This document shows positions 10,601-23,100 of a stretch of DNA of 64,000 nucleotides, in pieces; the first letter of the stretch is position 1; each line of letters starts with the position of its first letter. The notes beneath the pieces are model-generated. The model ran no database searches, was not told where the DNA came from, and saw nothing but the letters and a program-made list of their open reading frames with translations. A program made the position numbers and the translations under genes. The DNA is from Phorcus lineatus (lineage: Eukaryota > Mollusca > Gastropoda > Trochida > Trochidae), in assembly GCA_921293015.1 (NCBI GenBank), contig OV121083.1:32170908-32234907 (forward strand). Direction: 5' to 3'.

Positions 10601-13600
10601 AAATCTTTTATCGCCCCAAGATGAAATGTTCTTAAAGTAAATAGTTCGCTGATAAGAAACGAAAACAAAGGCCTGATAAAGTTTCAAACTGCTTTAATAA
10701 GTATAACAACGGTAATTGTTAACATAAACATCAAAACAAAACAAAAATAAGTAACGTTTATAATACTGTAATTGTTTTAACAAGTTGCGTAGACACCTTA
10801 TGACGGATTCGTTTGAACTATGACCTGCTCACCGCGTACGAATACATTGACCGAATTTATTTCGAAGTTATTCAGCGTGGCGAAATTGAAAGGAATATTC
10901 GGAGAGTAATTCCTTTTACTTGTGAGTGTTAATTGTGGAATTTATCGAACAATTGTTGAAAAGACTACGGGGGAGAAAGCCACCCGATGACCCAGCAATC
11001 TGCGACAGATTAAACTCTTGAGAAAAGAACGAATTATTTTCTGCAGTTGAAAGGGTATTTTGCACTGAATTGACACGGCCAAAATTGGGGTGACGTGAAA
11101 CTGTTTCCGTCCCGAGATTTGTGCTATTGCCATTTGGAACAAAGTCATCGGGGTTCCTTGAAACCGTCGCGGAAATTTGAACATTAGACCCTACGGCCGG
11201 GCGCTTGTCAGTTGTGTTGTCAGTTAGACTTTGCAAAACGGTGCTTAATTCATGTTTTTTGTCAGTGGTTATTGACCTGTTGTATGAACGTATGCTAGCT
11301 TCGTTTCTGTGACCGGACAAGTACATAATGTGCCTCAATTCTACGTTTGCATCTGCAAGTGCTTGGATTGCTGTTGCTCGGACACAATTTGGAGTGTACA
11401 CGCGACTCAGGGAACATTCTTTCGAAACTTGTCGGACTCTTTGACCAAGTTGCCTCTCGGACATTGTTTTTCCCGAATACCAATTCGGATCATTGGTTGT
11501 CGCGTTTGATTTGGGAATACAGAACAATTTTTCTGCCAGTGGTGGCAATTTGGAAATGAGAAGTTTCAAGTTCGAAACGGGGCATCGCGATGTGCCGGAA
11601 GCGTACATACGTTTATCAGGAGTATTGTTCTGTGGGTCATGGATGCCACCTTGAGTGGTTTTTTGAACGATCTCGTGATTAATTGCTGCATACTCCCTAC
11701 CCTCATCATCAACACAAAATTCAAACAATTCCGGTTTTAGTTGACTGTGGAATTCTAATCCACGAGCTACAAAATGGAAAGACAGATCAAACCAACATTT
11801 GTACAGGGTACAGGTCGGCGATTCAAGATCGAGATAAGCTCGAATTTTCATCAGATCACCATTGTCTATAACTGGCTTGTGTTTGGTTGGTTTAGACTTC
11901 TCTTCGCGAACAGCAGCCTTTAATTTCCAATTGAGCAAGTCATTTGCTCTTCGGAATTCTCTGTCTTTCACGATGTCTAAAGAACGACCGAGCAGCCTAA
12001 GGTGTCTGTTTAAAGCTGCTCTCAGATTTTTCATGGTGTCACGGTGATAATCTTCGGAATTCGTGGAAACCTTGCTTCCTTTTATGTTGGATACTTGTGG
12101 CCGTGTCTCGGCATAAAAGCACCTCAACAATTCCGCTAATTCGGTAGGAAGGATAGTTTCCCAGTTCACTTGGATATTTCTCGTCTGGAACGACCAATCT
12201 GTAAAAAGGTAATTATAATCTTTATTTTTCGCAAATAAAATCCTAGATTAATAGTATTTGTTAGTGTTCTTTTTTCAACGTTAACAAATAAACGTTTTGA
12301 ATGGTTTCTATTCAATCTATAGTCTATTTTATGCCTCATAATTGAATTATAATCAAACTATTTTGAACTCACCATTGAACATTTTTAGTCCCCACTTTGT
12401 ATTTCTCAATGTAGACTTGCTGTGGCGTTGTTGTTCAAGCTCTTTAAGTTTTTCTTCCGTAGTAATTTCGAATATGCCATTGTTTTCCTTGACCACTGGA
12501 TTTCCCATCTCCGTCACCTGGTCAGTAAATTCTTCATCCATTGACGTGATGGTCACTTCATCAGTCATTTCAGCAAAAAGTTGCTCTAAATTTACATCTT
12601 CCAAAATATCAAAATTGTCAAAAACGTCTTCATTATCCATTTTGAAATAGCCGAAGTCAATTTCGAAGTTGTCATCCATAGCGTAGCAAGCAGACGACAC
12701 TAAAATGAATAAACTTTTTAGCCTATTTTATTTTTTGGAATATTTTGTTATTTGTTAAATCACAATTATTCAGTATTTTTTTGTTCATGGAAAGACGTAA
12801 AACGTATTTTTAACAAATTTTTTTTTACGTACTGATATATAGTTTATTTGAAACTTGATCAAGAGTATCGGGGGGAAACCCAGAAAGTAGTTCCGTCAAA
12901 CGTTCACACAGCAAGTAACTGTTCACACGAGTATGAACGTTTTTTCGGAGACTTCATGGGAAATGAACCTCTGGAATTAAGATCACATGACAGTGCTCTC
13001 AACCAATCAACGTTCAGGATTATGTGTAAACTTCAAAGTGCGAAATTATATATCATTAAACGACGTCAACCAGATCAAGCTGGAAATGCGAGGGGATACA
13101 AGAATTGGCCGAGTTGTCAAGTGAAATAAAGCACTAAAGTAGTAAATTACGATTTTTTTTTATCTTTGCTTGGAGCTTGAGTATTTAGAAAAATGGAAAG
13201 CAGTTTCCAAATCTTGAATTCAAAATAAGAGACTAAGCAGGTACACGTATTCTCTTCTTCACTCCTCTTCGTATGAAATCATTTTTCAATGTTGAGTAGG
13301 TACACAGATAGCAACGTTTATAGCAGAAAATATACGTATATTTCCAATGGCATTAGTAGATGAATCAAATTTCATATTAAGGTATGCCAAATATTTCATA
13401 TTACATACATGATAACGTGGTTTATGTTTTCACTGCTCTGTTCATTGGTCACCCGATTGACAAGGATACGAATAGCACAATTATCATTGGCTGTCACTTC
13501 CCTATAATAATAAAGTGAGAAATATCAGCTAATAAGAGCTTGGGACTTTTGCTTCTCCAGCAATAAATATCAACACATTTGCACATCACCAAAGCTATCA

Positions 13601-16600
13601 CCACAAAAAGAAGCTGGCCTTCTCTTGCTCATCTGTCTTGGCGTATAAAATTTCATATCGAAGTTTGTTTGTTCAAGAGAAAAAGAACAAACAGTTTTCA
13701 AAGGTCCCGGAATCTATCATTAATATCTTAGCTCGTTGTTGATTTTCGTTTTGGAGACTTATCTAAAGGACCAAAGAGTCACAAGATGTACAATTTATTA
13801 GTTCGATAGGCTTGTTGTCTAGGCCTTTATTTGGTGGCGAAAAACCCAGAAAATAGTAATTAAGGACGTAGCCCAATGGTCTCGCATTATGGCCATAGAC
13901 AAACCATATCTACACTTTATACACTTTACACAATAATTCGGGTTTGTAGGACTTTTCATTCTAGAGAAGAAGATTAAAATAAATTGCAGAGTGTGGCCCC
14001 TTAATGGTCACAGAATCAACAAATCTACAACTCATAATACCCATTGGCCAAGGTACCTGTACACAGGATTTCAACTTCCTTGAGGCACTTGGGTCCTGAG
14101 AAGAAGTCGAAAACGTAAACGTTTAAGGATGGACGGACGGATGAACGGATGAATGGATAGACGAAAGACGCTATGGTGAACTAAAAATGTTCGCAGATAC
14201 GTTGTTAAATGCGGTATGGCCATTACAGAAGGTTGATTAGAGTCGATTCTTCGGAGATGAAAAGCTATCATCACGCCACGGTATTTTACGCAGTAAGGAT
14301 GCGCGGTATTATCGGTATATTGCAATACGGAAACATCACGATACGTACCAGTACGCTCATCTGAAAATATCCAAAATATCGGAGGTTTTAAAATTTACAA
14401 TTAACAGCGCGAAGTTTATGCTGGGGTTTACACCCAGGGTAAGAAGAGTGGAGCGTCAGCTATACGTCTTACCCTGAGACAGGATGGTTTGTGTTAATTC
14501 AGTATCACTTAAATTTTTTTAGATAAATAATTGGTACTCGTCTGTTTTTCAATGAGCGTGTTCTTTTCAAGTCTCTCCAATTACCGTTACACTCTCTCTG
14601 ATCTGAATTCACAGTTTAAATGTTTAGAGGAAAAGAAATTTACTTTTAAAAATGCCTCGACTCATCACAAGGTGACATATTATTATTGTACTTGACGTGT
14701 TCCGATTGTACTTGACGTATTCCGATTGTACTCGACGTATTACTATTGTATTGACGTATTAATATTGTACTTGACGTATTACAATTGATCTTGACGTATT
14801 ACTATTAAAACACTATTTACCAAGATTGACTCGTAGGTGAGTTACAAATCTGATTTCTTTGAGTGGCATTTTCATCAACCTCAACCAGTATCCAGCCTAC
14901 CTAGTCCAAAACATAATGAAGTCCATCTTCAACCCAACCAACAAAAAACCCCGTCAGCAATCAGCCCCCTTCATCTTAGGCATTCCATATATCCGCATCA
15001 ACAGCCACCACAACCGACGATTACTCAAGAAGCGGGCCAAAATTGATGTACTTTTCTAACAAGGACCATCGATGCAGAACATTCGGTCCGCCGTGCCACC
15101 TGTAGACCTCCCAACACCATCAAACAAGGGGGATCAGAGAGATCAGAAAGACTGTAGAAGCAATGAATATTGTGAAATTTAACCCCGCCATGAACAGAGA
15201 TAAAGGGTATTACATCCCACCAGCATACCATCATTTGATCGCACTACATGGCCAAAACTCTTCAGGGGTTTCAACCACAAACAATAACTGACATGATTAA
15301 CTGGCTTCCGATCAAAGAGGGGGCGGGATAGCGTTCGGCTTCACATGGTTTGACAACTTTGTCTGCAATAAAGAACTGTTCTACAGGCAGTCAGGTTTGG
15401 GTGCAATGCTATACTTAATTTCAGTGCCGTACCACCCATGGTTCTCTACTTCCAGACGATGCTTGCAGGTTTCACCGCATTGCATAGCCACAATGGTGTT
15501 GCGGGCTTTCTCCCTGCAGTAATGATATCTTGAAAGCGGCGTTAAACCCTATATCACCTCACGTCACCTCCGATCAAAGAAGTACTACATAAACGACAGC
15601 TGATGTTCTTCTATAAACTCTGCGTACTACCCGCAGAAAACAGTTCCAAGAAACTATTAGATAACCCCTCACAAAAAGGCTTTTTTTCCCATACATTGTG
15701 AATATTCTTTGTGAACACAACTTGCTGGACACGCTAAGTAACTAAACTACAAATATCTCAACACATCCGAAGAAAATACACAGCAGAGTGGTCAGCCCGC
15801 ATAGATGGAGATAAAGACTTCAAGATGTTGCATCAATTTCCTGGGGCAGCAACTGTGTTGACATCAGCCAGACTCTATGTGAAGCTATATACCCATATGG
15901 CTCAGCTATTGGTTGCCATTCCAGACAACACTGAATCCACATTTTTGCTTTGTGACAAAAAACTATCATGATCTTTTTCGACATGTGATGACATCACGCT
16001 GTCATCTTCATAACAAATATGATGCATTCTGGACAACAGTGACAGACTTATTTCCCATGAATTATGGATGTGCCTTGACAGCACAGACAATGAGACCCTG
16101 CAGAACCTGATGGGAAGGGCTTGCCGAGTAGACTTGGACCATGACACTGCTTCTGCATTTGAAGACCTTTGTGCTAATGGCAGTTTACATGAGAGAACTT
16201 GTAACCAAGAGACATTAACTGTGACTGAAAACTACCATTTCAGCGCAATAATCAAGAAACCAGTCCTCCGACTAACATATTTCTTTATGTAAACCTTATA
16301 ACATTTCTCTTACTCTTAAGTTATATGAATGTCTCACAACTGTCCTCATTTCTTGTATCAATAATCTCTTAAAGGAGGAAATAAAGATTATGATGAACAT
16401 CTCTTTGCATTAAAGAAGTTGTAAATACTTAAACTTCCTTTATTCTTCAGGTGTAACTGTATAGTACTCAGTTTAACTCCAAATTACTTTGAGTTTTGTG
16501 CTTAATTTACAAATTTCCAATTTTCATTATTGTCATGTTTGAGCGGTTTTCGGAAATGCAAAACTACCCTACCCTCCCCTAACGCATTGCTGCCAGCTAT

Positions 16601-17106
16601 ATCATGCTTCCGTAAGTGTGGTGGGTTTTTATAGCTATGCTAACGTTTTCTCTCTACTTTTTACCATATTAGATTATAACATTCTAATAGCTTTCAACTC
16701 ATTTGCATAAACGTCAATGTGTAGCTTGAAATATCCGGCGTCTACTCAGTTTTGTATATAAATTTATGCTTAAAGAGCCACACCGTGAGTTGTTGGAGTC
16801 ATATATGCCAAACTTTATTAATGGTGTCATTTGATCGCGATGTATCGACTGTTACCAAAAAGACACATTTTAAAGCTTATTGTTTTTTACAGTGACAATA
16901 TGAAGGTAGAACGGTGCATTTCTGATCGAAAATGGGTCAAATAATCAAACGTAATTTTGGAGACTTATCTAAAACAGCCAAGAGGGTAGTTAGGAGTTGA
17001 TAGTGTTTGTTAACTTATATAATTAGTATCCATGTATATTGGACGTGATATCTACACCTCTGTGCATTTATAAGGCTGTTCTTAGATTTTCATGGACCAG
17101 TATTTG

Positions 17107-17164
<58 letters not shown>

Positions 17165-20100
17165 GTATGTCTTTTGGAGATCAAAAGTAAAGATTTTTTT
17201 AAATTTCATATCACCCCATATGACATTTAGGTTCGTAGCAAAGGTAAATAGTATGTTATGAAAATCACGGAGTGGCTCTTTAAAGAGAAAAATGCATACA
17301 GTGTTAAACAAACAACGTTATGCACCAGTGGTTTTGAATTTAGCAGCATTCCACCTTCATATAGAAGATATGGTCAAATTGTGAGACGTAACCCACGAAA
17401 GAGCGTGTGTGTATTTGTGAATAGATGGCCAAGCCCGATCAGGCGGCCATGGAAAAGTGCTAATTTAAGTACTGACCTGACTTCAGATCATCTACTTGAG
17501 AGAAGGAAGCCGTCGAGTAGTAGCTGATGGCGACGTGAATATTTCGGCCTTTTTCTTCTATATCATTTCATTTTGACAGAAGCTGTGATATCGACTTTCA
17601 ATCATGCATTCCCTCTCATCTGGATAAATAAACGTTATGAATTCCGAGTTTTGCAAGGAAAAATGTAAATGTAAAGGAATGTAAATTATACTTATCTCAA
17701 TTTTTTTAAATTACTGTAGTGCTCTGAAAACTGCTCGGCTCATGTACTGTAAGGATGAAAACTGTTTATATTCGTTTGCGAATATATTTTAACTTTCTCT
17801 TCAGTCTTTTAGCGATTTTCCTCCTTTCCCTTATTTTATTGTAGAAGGTGGTTTAGTCCATGTCAATTTCTGTGCCTTTTTTTATATCAACAACATTATC
17901 TGTATGACAGAATTACTGCTTTACAGATGCAATGTATAGAAAATAAGCCCTCATGTCGAAAAATATTAAATATCATCTTATCAAACGACAAAAGTTATCA
18001 AATTCTCTAATTGTAAATACGCAACCTTCTATACGTTTTGTGATCTCCATATGCATATAAAGTTCAAGATAATTATGTCTGATATATATTTATGTGAAAT
18101 GAATTTATCCCATGCATGTATCACTTTACTCTCATATAGCTATATAGAATTATATAGATGTAATATTGTCCTTAATTATTAATTAACGGTTCAGTCTCAT
18201 TTTCAGTTGCTAAAATAACATTTTAGATTACATTATTATCACTCATTATATTGCTTCATAATGTCGTACAAAGTATGAATGACCAATTTTTTAAAAACTA
18301 CATCAGTAAAAATCTCACATTTATATCGATTAGGATTCATGCATGACTGATACACAAAACATAATTTTACCAAACATACAATACATTCATTTTATTCAAA
18401 AGAGATTTTGGACTACGTAATTGATGAAAAAGATGTTTTACTGAAAGAAGTCTCTTAGGAGTATGTCACGTTTGAACTTCATTTGATATAGTAAGCTGGA
18501 GATTTTGGAATTATAATCTGACTTAGCACTTATCTTTTAGTAGCAATCCTAAAAAACTTAAAAACATTTTCTCCTTTTTAAAGATTATTTTAAAACCATA
18601 GGTTTCCCAAGAAAGCTTTGTTAATGGTTTTCTCACTTTTTCACTAGATTTACTACAATGATACATGTGTGCAATGTTTCTACTCAACATGATCTTTAAC
18701 TGTCTTTTGGTACTGAATCCACATTGCCTTCTTGGAAGCAGACACCGAAACTTTTCTAGCGGGATTTGAGAGCACACTCTTGCATGCCTTGGAAGCTTCC
18801 ACCAAAAAACCACTGTAGGGATAAAATTAAGTCATTTTCATCACAGTTGAGAAACGTATTTATTTCAAATTTGACAGACTGTCATCTATGAATTGAACTC
18901 TGGCTTTTGTTTCTTTCAAACCTATATGAAGTTTGATAATAATGCACGGGAGCAAAATTGCGAGTGACTGTCGAAACGAGCGAAACATCACTGATTGGCA
19001 TATCTTGCCAAATAACCCGGGCATAAAACCAGCTGATATTTGGTATGCTAGATATTTTACACATAAATGTTACACTTCCTGAAAAAGATAACAATTACCG
19101 TCAGCATTGGGGAGGGAACATTTCCGTTCTTGGAATTATGTACATGTTCACACGAGATGAACATACCAGGGGAAGTCAATAAGTTTCATAGAAGTGATGT
19201 AATTATTGAGATAGGCCATATTACGACAGTTTACAGACATAAACAACCCTTCACGATCATTCATTCCGCCTGTTGAACAAAGGTACACCCCCCCCCCCCC
19301 CCTCCCCCCTTCATAATCATGGACAGTTCTAAAACTGAGCATCGCGTTATCAAGTTTCTTACGAAAAAAGGGGCGAATGTGACCGAAATACGTAACCGTA
19401 CGACTAATGTGTATGGGGAAATATCCCCTTAATATTCTACTGTTGTAACTGCAGTTCTTTGGACTATGACCCACGGTCAAGAAGGTCTGTTGACGCCATT
19501 ACAGATGATATGGTTGCACGGGTCTAAGGCTTAATCATGTCAGATCGTAGAAAAAAGGTGGACGTGATATCTCATGGAATTGTTTGTACCGTAAATTATG
19601 AGCACTTACACACGTTCAAGGTGTCTGCAAGATTGGTGCCACAAAACTGAAATGGACAAGAACGACACCGGGGAGTTGAATCGTGAGCTCTTGAACATCT
19701 ACAATGCTGATCCCGATAACTTTTATGCCCGACTGGTTACAGGGGATGAAATGCGGATTTGTCATTGGGATCCTGACACCAAGCAAGAATTCATGCAATG
19801 AAAGAATAAGCACGCTCCTGCATTTAAGAAGTTCAGAACTCAGCCTTCTGTTGACATCATCATGGAGACCATTTTCTGGGGTTCAAGGGGCATGACAATT
19901 AGAGACTACTAACCACCTAAAACTACAATAACAGCATACTATGCTGACTTGTTGAAGCAATTGAGAGCGGCGACCATGAAGAAGAGCGGCGACCATGAAG
20001 AAGAGCGGCGACCATGAAGAAGAGGAGCGGCATGTTTACCGCTGAAGTTCATGACAACGCATTAGTGCACAAGAGTCGTATAGCACAGGGTGGCTTTAAC

Positions 20101-23100
20101 CAACTTAACCATCTCCCCTACAGTCCAGATCTGGCCCCTAGCGACTTTTGCAATCTGTTTTGTTTTGCAATTAGAAATCACATTTGCGTGGTACAAGATT
20201 TGGTAATGATGATTAACTCAAGTCAGCTACTGAGGCGTGACTGAAGGGCCAGTAATAGGACTTCTACCGCAAGGACATTGACAGTCTCAAAGACAAATGG
20301 GCAAAGTTTGCATCGGGGTCCAGGGAGATAACATTGAAAAAATAAATCAATATCACAACCACTGGTTTCTGTTTTATATCTTTATTGGCTTCGCCTCGTA
20401 CATTCCAAGCGTTTGTTCACCAACCTGTGTATTTTAGAGAAAATGTCATGTAATTTGGATTTCGTTTCGGCGTTAATCGTATTACTTCATTTTCACTTAG
20501 AATCAACATATGTCGACGTGTAACATGATCACTTTGCATCTCATCGTTTGGCAAGAAGAAATAGACAGATGGTGTCAAATTTTCAAAATTCCGATTTCCT
20601 AAATTTTGAAACAAAATGGTCCTTATAGCGACTTAAAGATCATACATTTAATAAATGAGTATAAGATAAAGTATATTACAAATTTTTGTCGTTGTTGATA
20701 ACGGTTTAGGAATTGTAATGGGAAAAATAATAACTAATGTTTTTGAAAGGCCTCAGGTCAGTTCAACGAAATGCCAAAACTGCTACAGGTAATTGTGTGG
20801 CATGAAATTAGATGATGTAAAGAAACATGTAATCGTCGTTTCGGACCCTAAAAGGCAAAATTGTTGGTTTTAATTTCTCCATGCTTTAAAGCCTCATTGA
20901 CATTCAAAATACATGATATGTGCTCTAAGATATCATCCACTAGTTCCACTGAACGAACTTGTCCACTTAAACTGAACTGAGGGTTGACATGCCCGATGTT
21001 GAATCGTTCAGACCCCTGCTGTGTTCCAAGATCCTCTGTCCCTCAGTAATTTCGCCTTTGAAATAGATTCTTTCTTGACGTTATCCAGCAATGTTTTAAA
21101 ATTAATTTTCCAATGCAATGTGTATATTTGTTTTGTAATGTACTACACTGTAAAACTGAATCAAACTTGACAATAATGATCTCTTTGTAAATTTTTTTTG
21201 TAAATACTTAAAATGTATTGTTCGAGCCGAATATGCCAAACCATGTCATTTATGTTATTTTATCCAAACAAAACATAACTATTGCTGAAAGATAAAGATA
21301 AAGTTCTTACAACTTTATTGAAAAACTGCGTACTGCTAACATAAAATTAACTGCTATCGGTAGCAGAAATTAATAGTTGCGGGAGATATTTTCGGGTAAA
21401 TATGCAAAATGATTGAGATGATTTGAACAGAAATAAACAGATATGGTGCAAAGATGTAAAACATAATGTAACAAACTACTCTATCATTATGTAACTTTAA
21501 GACGAACTCTGCAAGTGACGAATATTAATATTGAACCTTAAGATTTAAATGACTGTTTACATTAAGTTGCAGCCACTCCCAAACTTGTTCCGGCAGTATG
21601 GAAGTCTGCAATGCGGAAGGTGACAATATACTGGCAGGTAGGCGTCTCCAGCAGCCCACACCCAAATTAAGCGTTCAGCTCCCTCGCACATACACATAGA
21701 CAATAGACTAAGTGACACCTAATACATTTTGTGATAACCATAAACCATGGAATATTAAATGTCTTGTTTTAATGGTATTTTATCCCTAAACGGATTTTTA
21801 GTTTACGGATTACACCAATGTGTGAACACAGCATGACATGCATAAAATGCAAGGCACCCATATGCACCTGTAAGAGCAGTCTCAATGGGATGTATATCGA
21901 AAAGAATAAAATGAGAAATTCCTTTTAAACATCGATATTCGTAAATTAGCGACTATAAGCTATGAAGGATTCTGTTCAGGACAACACCATCAAACAAATC
22001 CCCTTACCTGATAAGAGTGCATGTTTGAATTCTGATTGATCGAATTCAGTCCCTGTTATGAATCCTTTGTTAAAAAAAGAGAGAAAAAAGTTATCGCAAT
22101 TCTGGGTATCTCAGCTTTCATGAGAGTAGAGTCAGACCCAATCCTGATTTGCTGTGACGGCAGCTTGAAATCAAACTTATGAGCAATCGTAGATAGATAT
22201 ATAGATGGACAGATAGATGAATGATATACATGTATTGCGCGCACCAAATTCGTATTTTACTTAGTACTTATAGCGCTTAACAGTCGCCATTCAAAGATTG
22301 ATGTTACTGTCAGTGTCTGAGTAAAGACGAGGAACATGGCAGACTGGACCATTACCTGTTGGAGTGGGCAGATGAGTCTCATATGGTGAAGGCTGAGGAC
22401 AGGACGTGCAGCCACACCCTCCCACTCCCGCTCCCCCTCCTAAACTCCTTCACGGTGCGTCTTTCTGCTGTCAACAATGTAGGAATATCTCCGCCTGCGC
22501 AGATAACAATCTTCCCAAATCTAACAGGTAAGTTTATGAAATACTGATAAATTTAGACTACTAACGTAGGTCTAAGGTAACCTTCATGATCATAATGTCG
22601 GTACTTTTTTAAAATCACCTTCAACTGTCGACGGACATCGAGCAAAGCAGCATCTGTCTGCCTTGCAGTAATCTGACGCTTTCACTGAATATTGTAAGCA
22701 ACATTTGCTAAGCCGAGATTTTTCTGTGGTATCTTCGTCTCTTTTGAAGCATAACGTCAATGTTAAATAATGCTCCTTTCGTCATAATATGTCTAACTTA
22801 ATATACTATTCATCCTGTCTCAGGGTAAGACGTATAGCTGACGCTCCACTCTTCTTACCCTGGGTGTAAACCCCAGCATAAACTTCGAGCCGAGACTCAT
22901 GATTTAGCCAATCAAATACTTTTATCGCGATGGTGTGCGATTTAATTTCACACAACCAAAGAGAGCCTCTCAAACTGGAGTGGGCTTTGCTCTTCGCCAA
23001 ATGGCGACGTCCATAGATATACAAACTGGAATCGAAAGTTTTTTAACCGATCGACTGTGGTGATAATGTCCGAGTCCAATTTTGACATTATGTTTAGTTT

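Larger units (their letters stand above)
10566..13050 (-). mobile_element. Crypton-like tyrosine-recombinase transposon
   Basis: The element is bounded by about 25-bp inverted sequences: ATAATTTCGCACTTTGAAG near 10566-10590 and its complement near 13025-13050. Between them is one spliced gene on the minus strand (CDS 10916-12700). The right side also carries a 150-bp segment (about 12904-13050) that recurs at 44314-44460. Cryptons move with a tyrosine recombinase and are usually described without terminal inverted repeats, so these ends are unusual. The boundaries are tentative, as target-site duplications were not identified. Confidence 0.65.

Noticed and set aside
14837..15059. Overlapping 66- and 69-aa ORFs
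   Set aside because: One frame vaguely recalls a retroelement RT C-terminus, but no motif is firm enough to name a family.
17039..17311. Tyr-Ile repeat ORFs on both strands
   Set aside because: They read through the AT dinucleotide run at 17109-17160.
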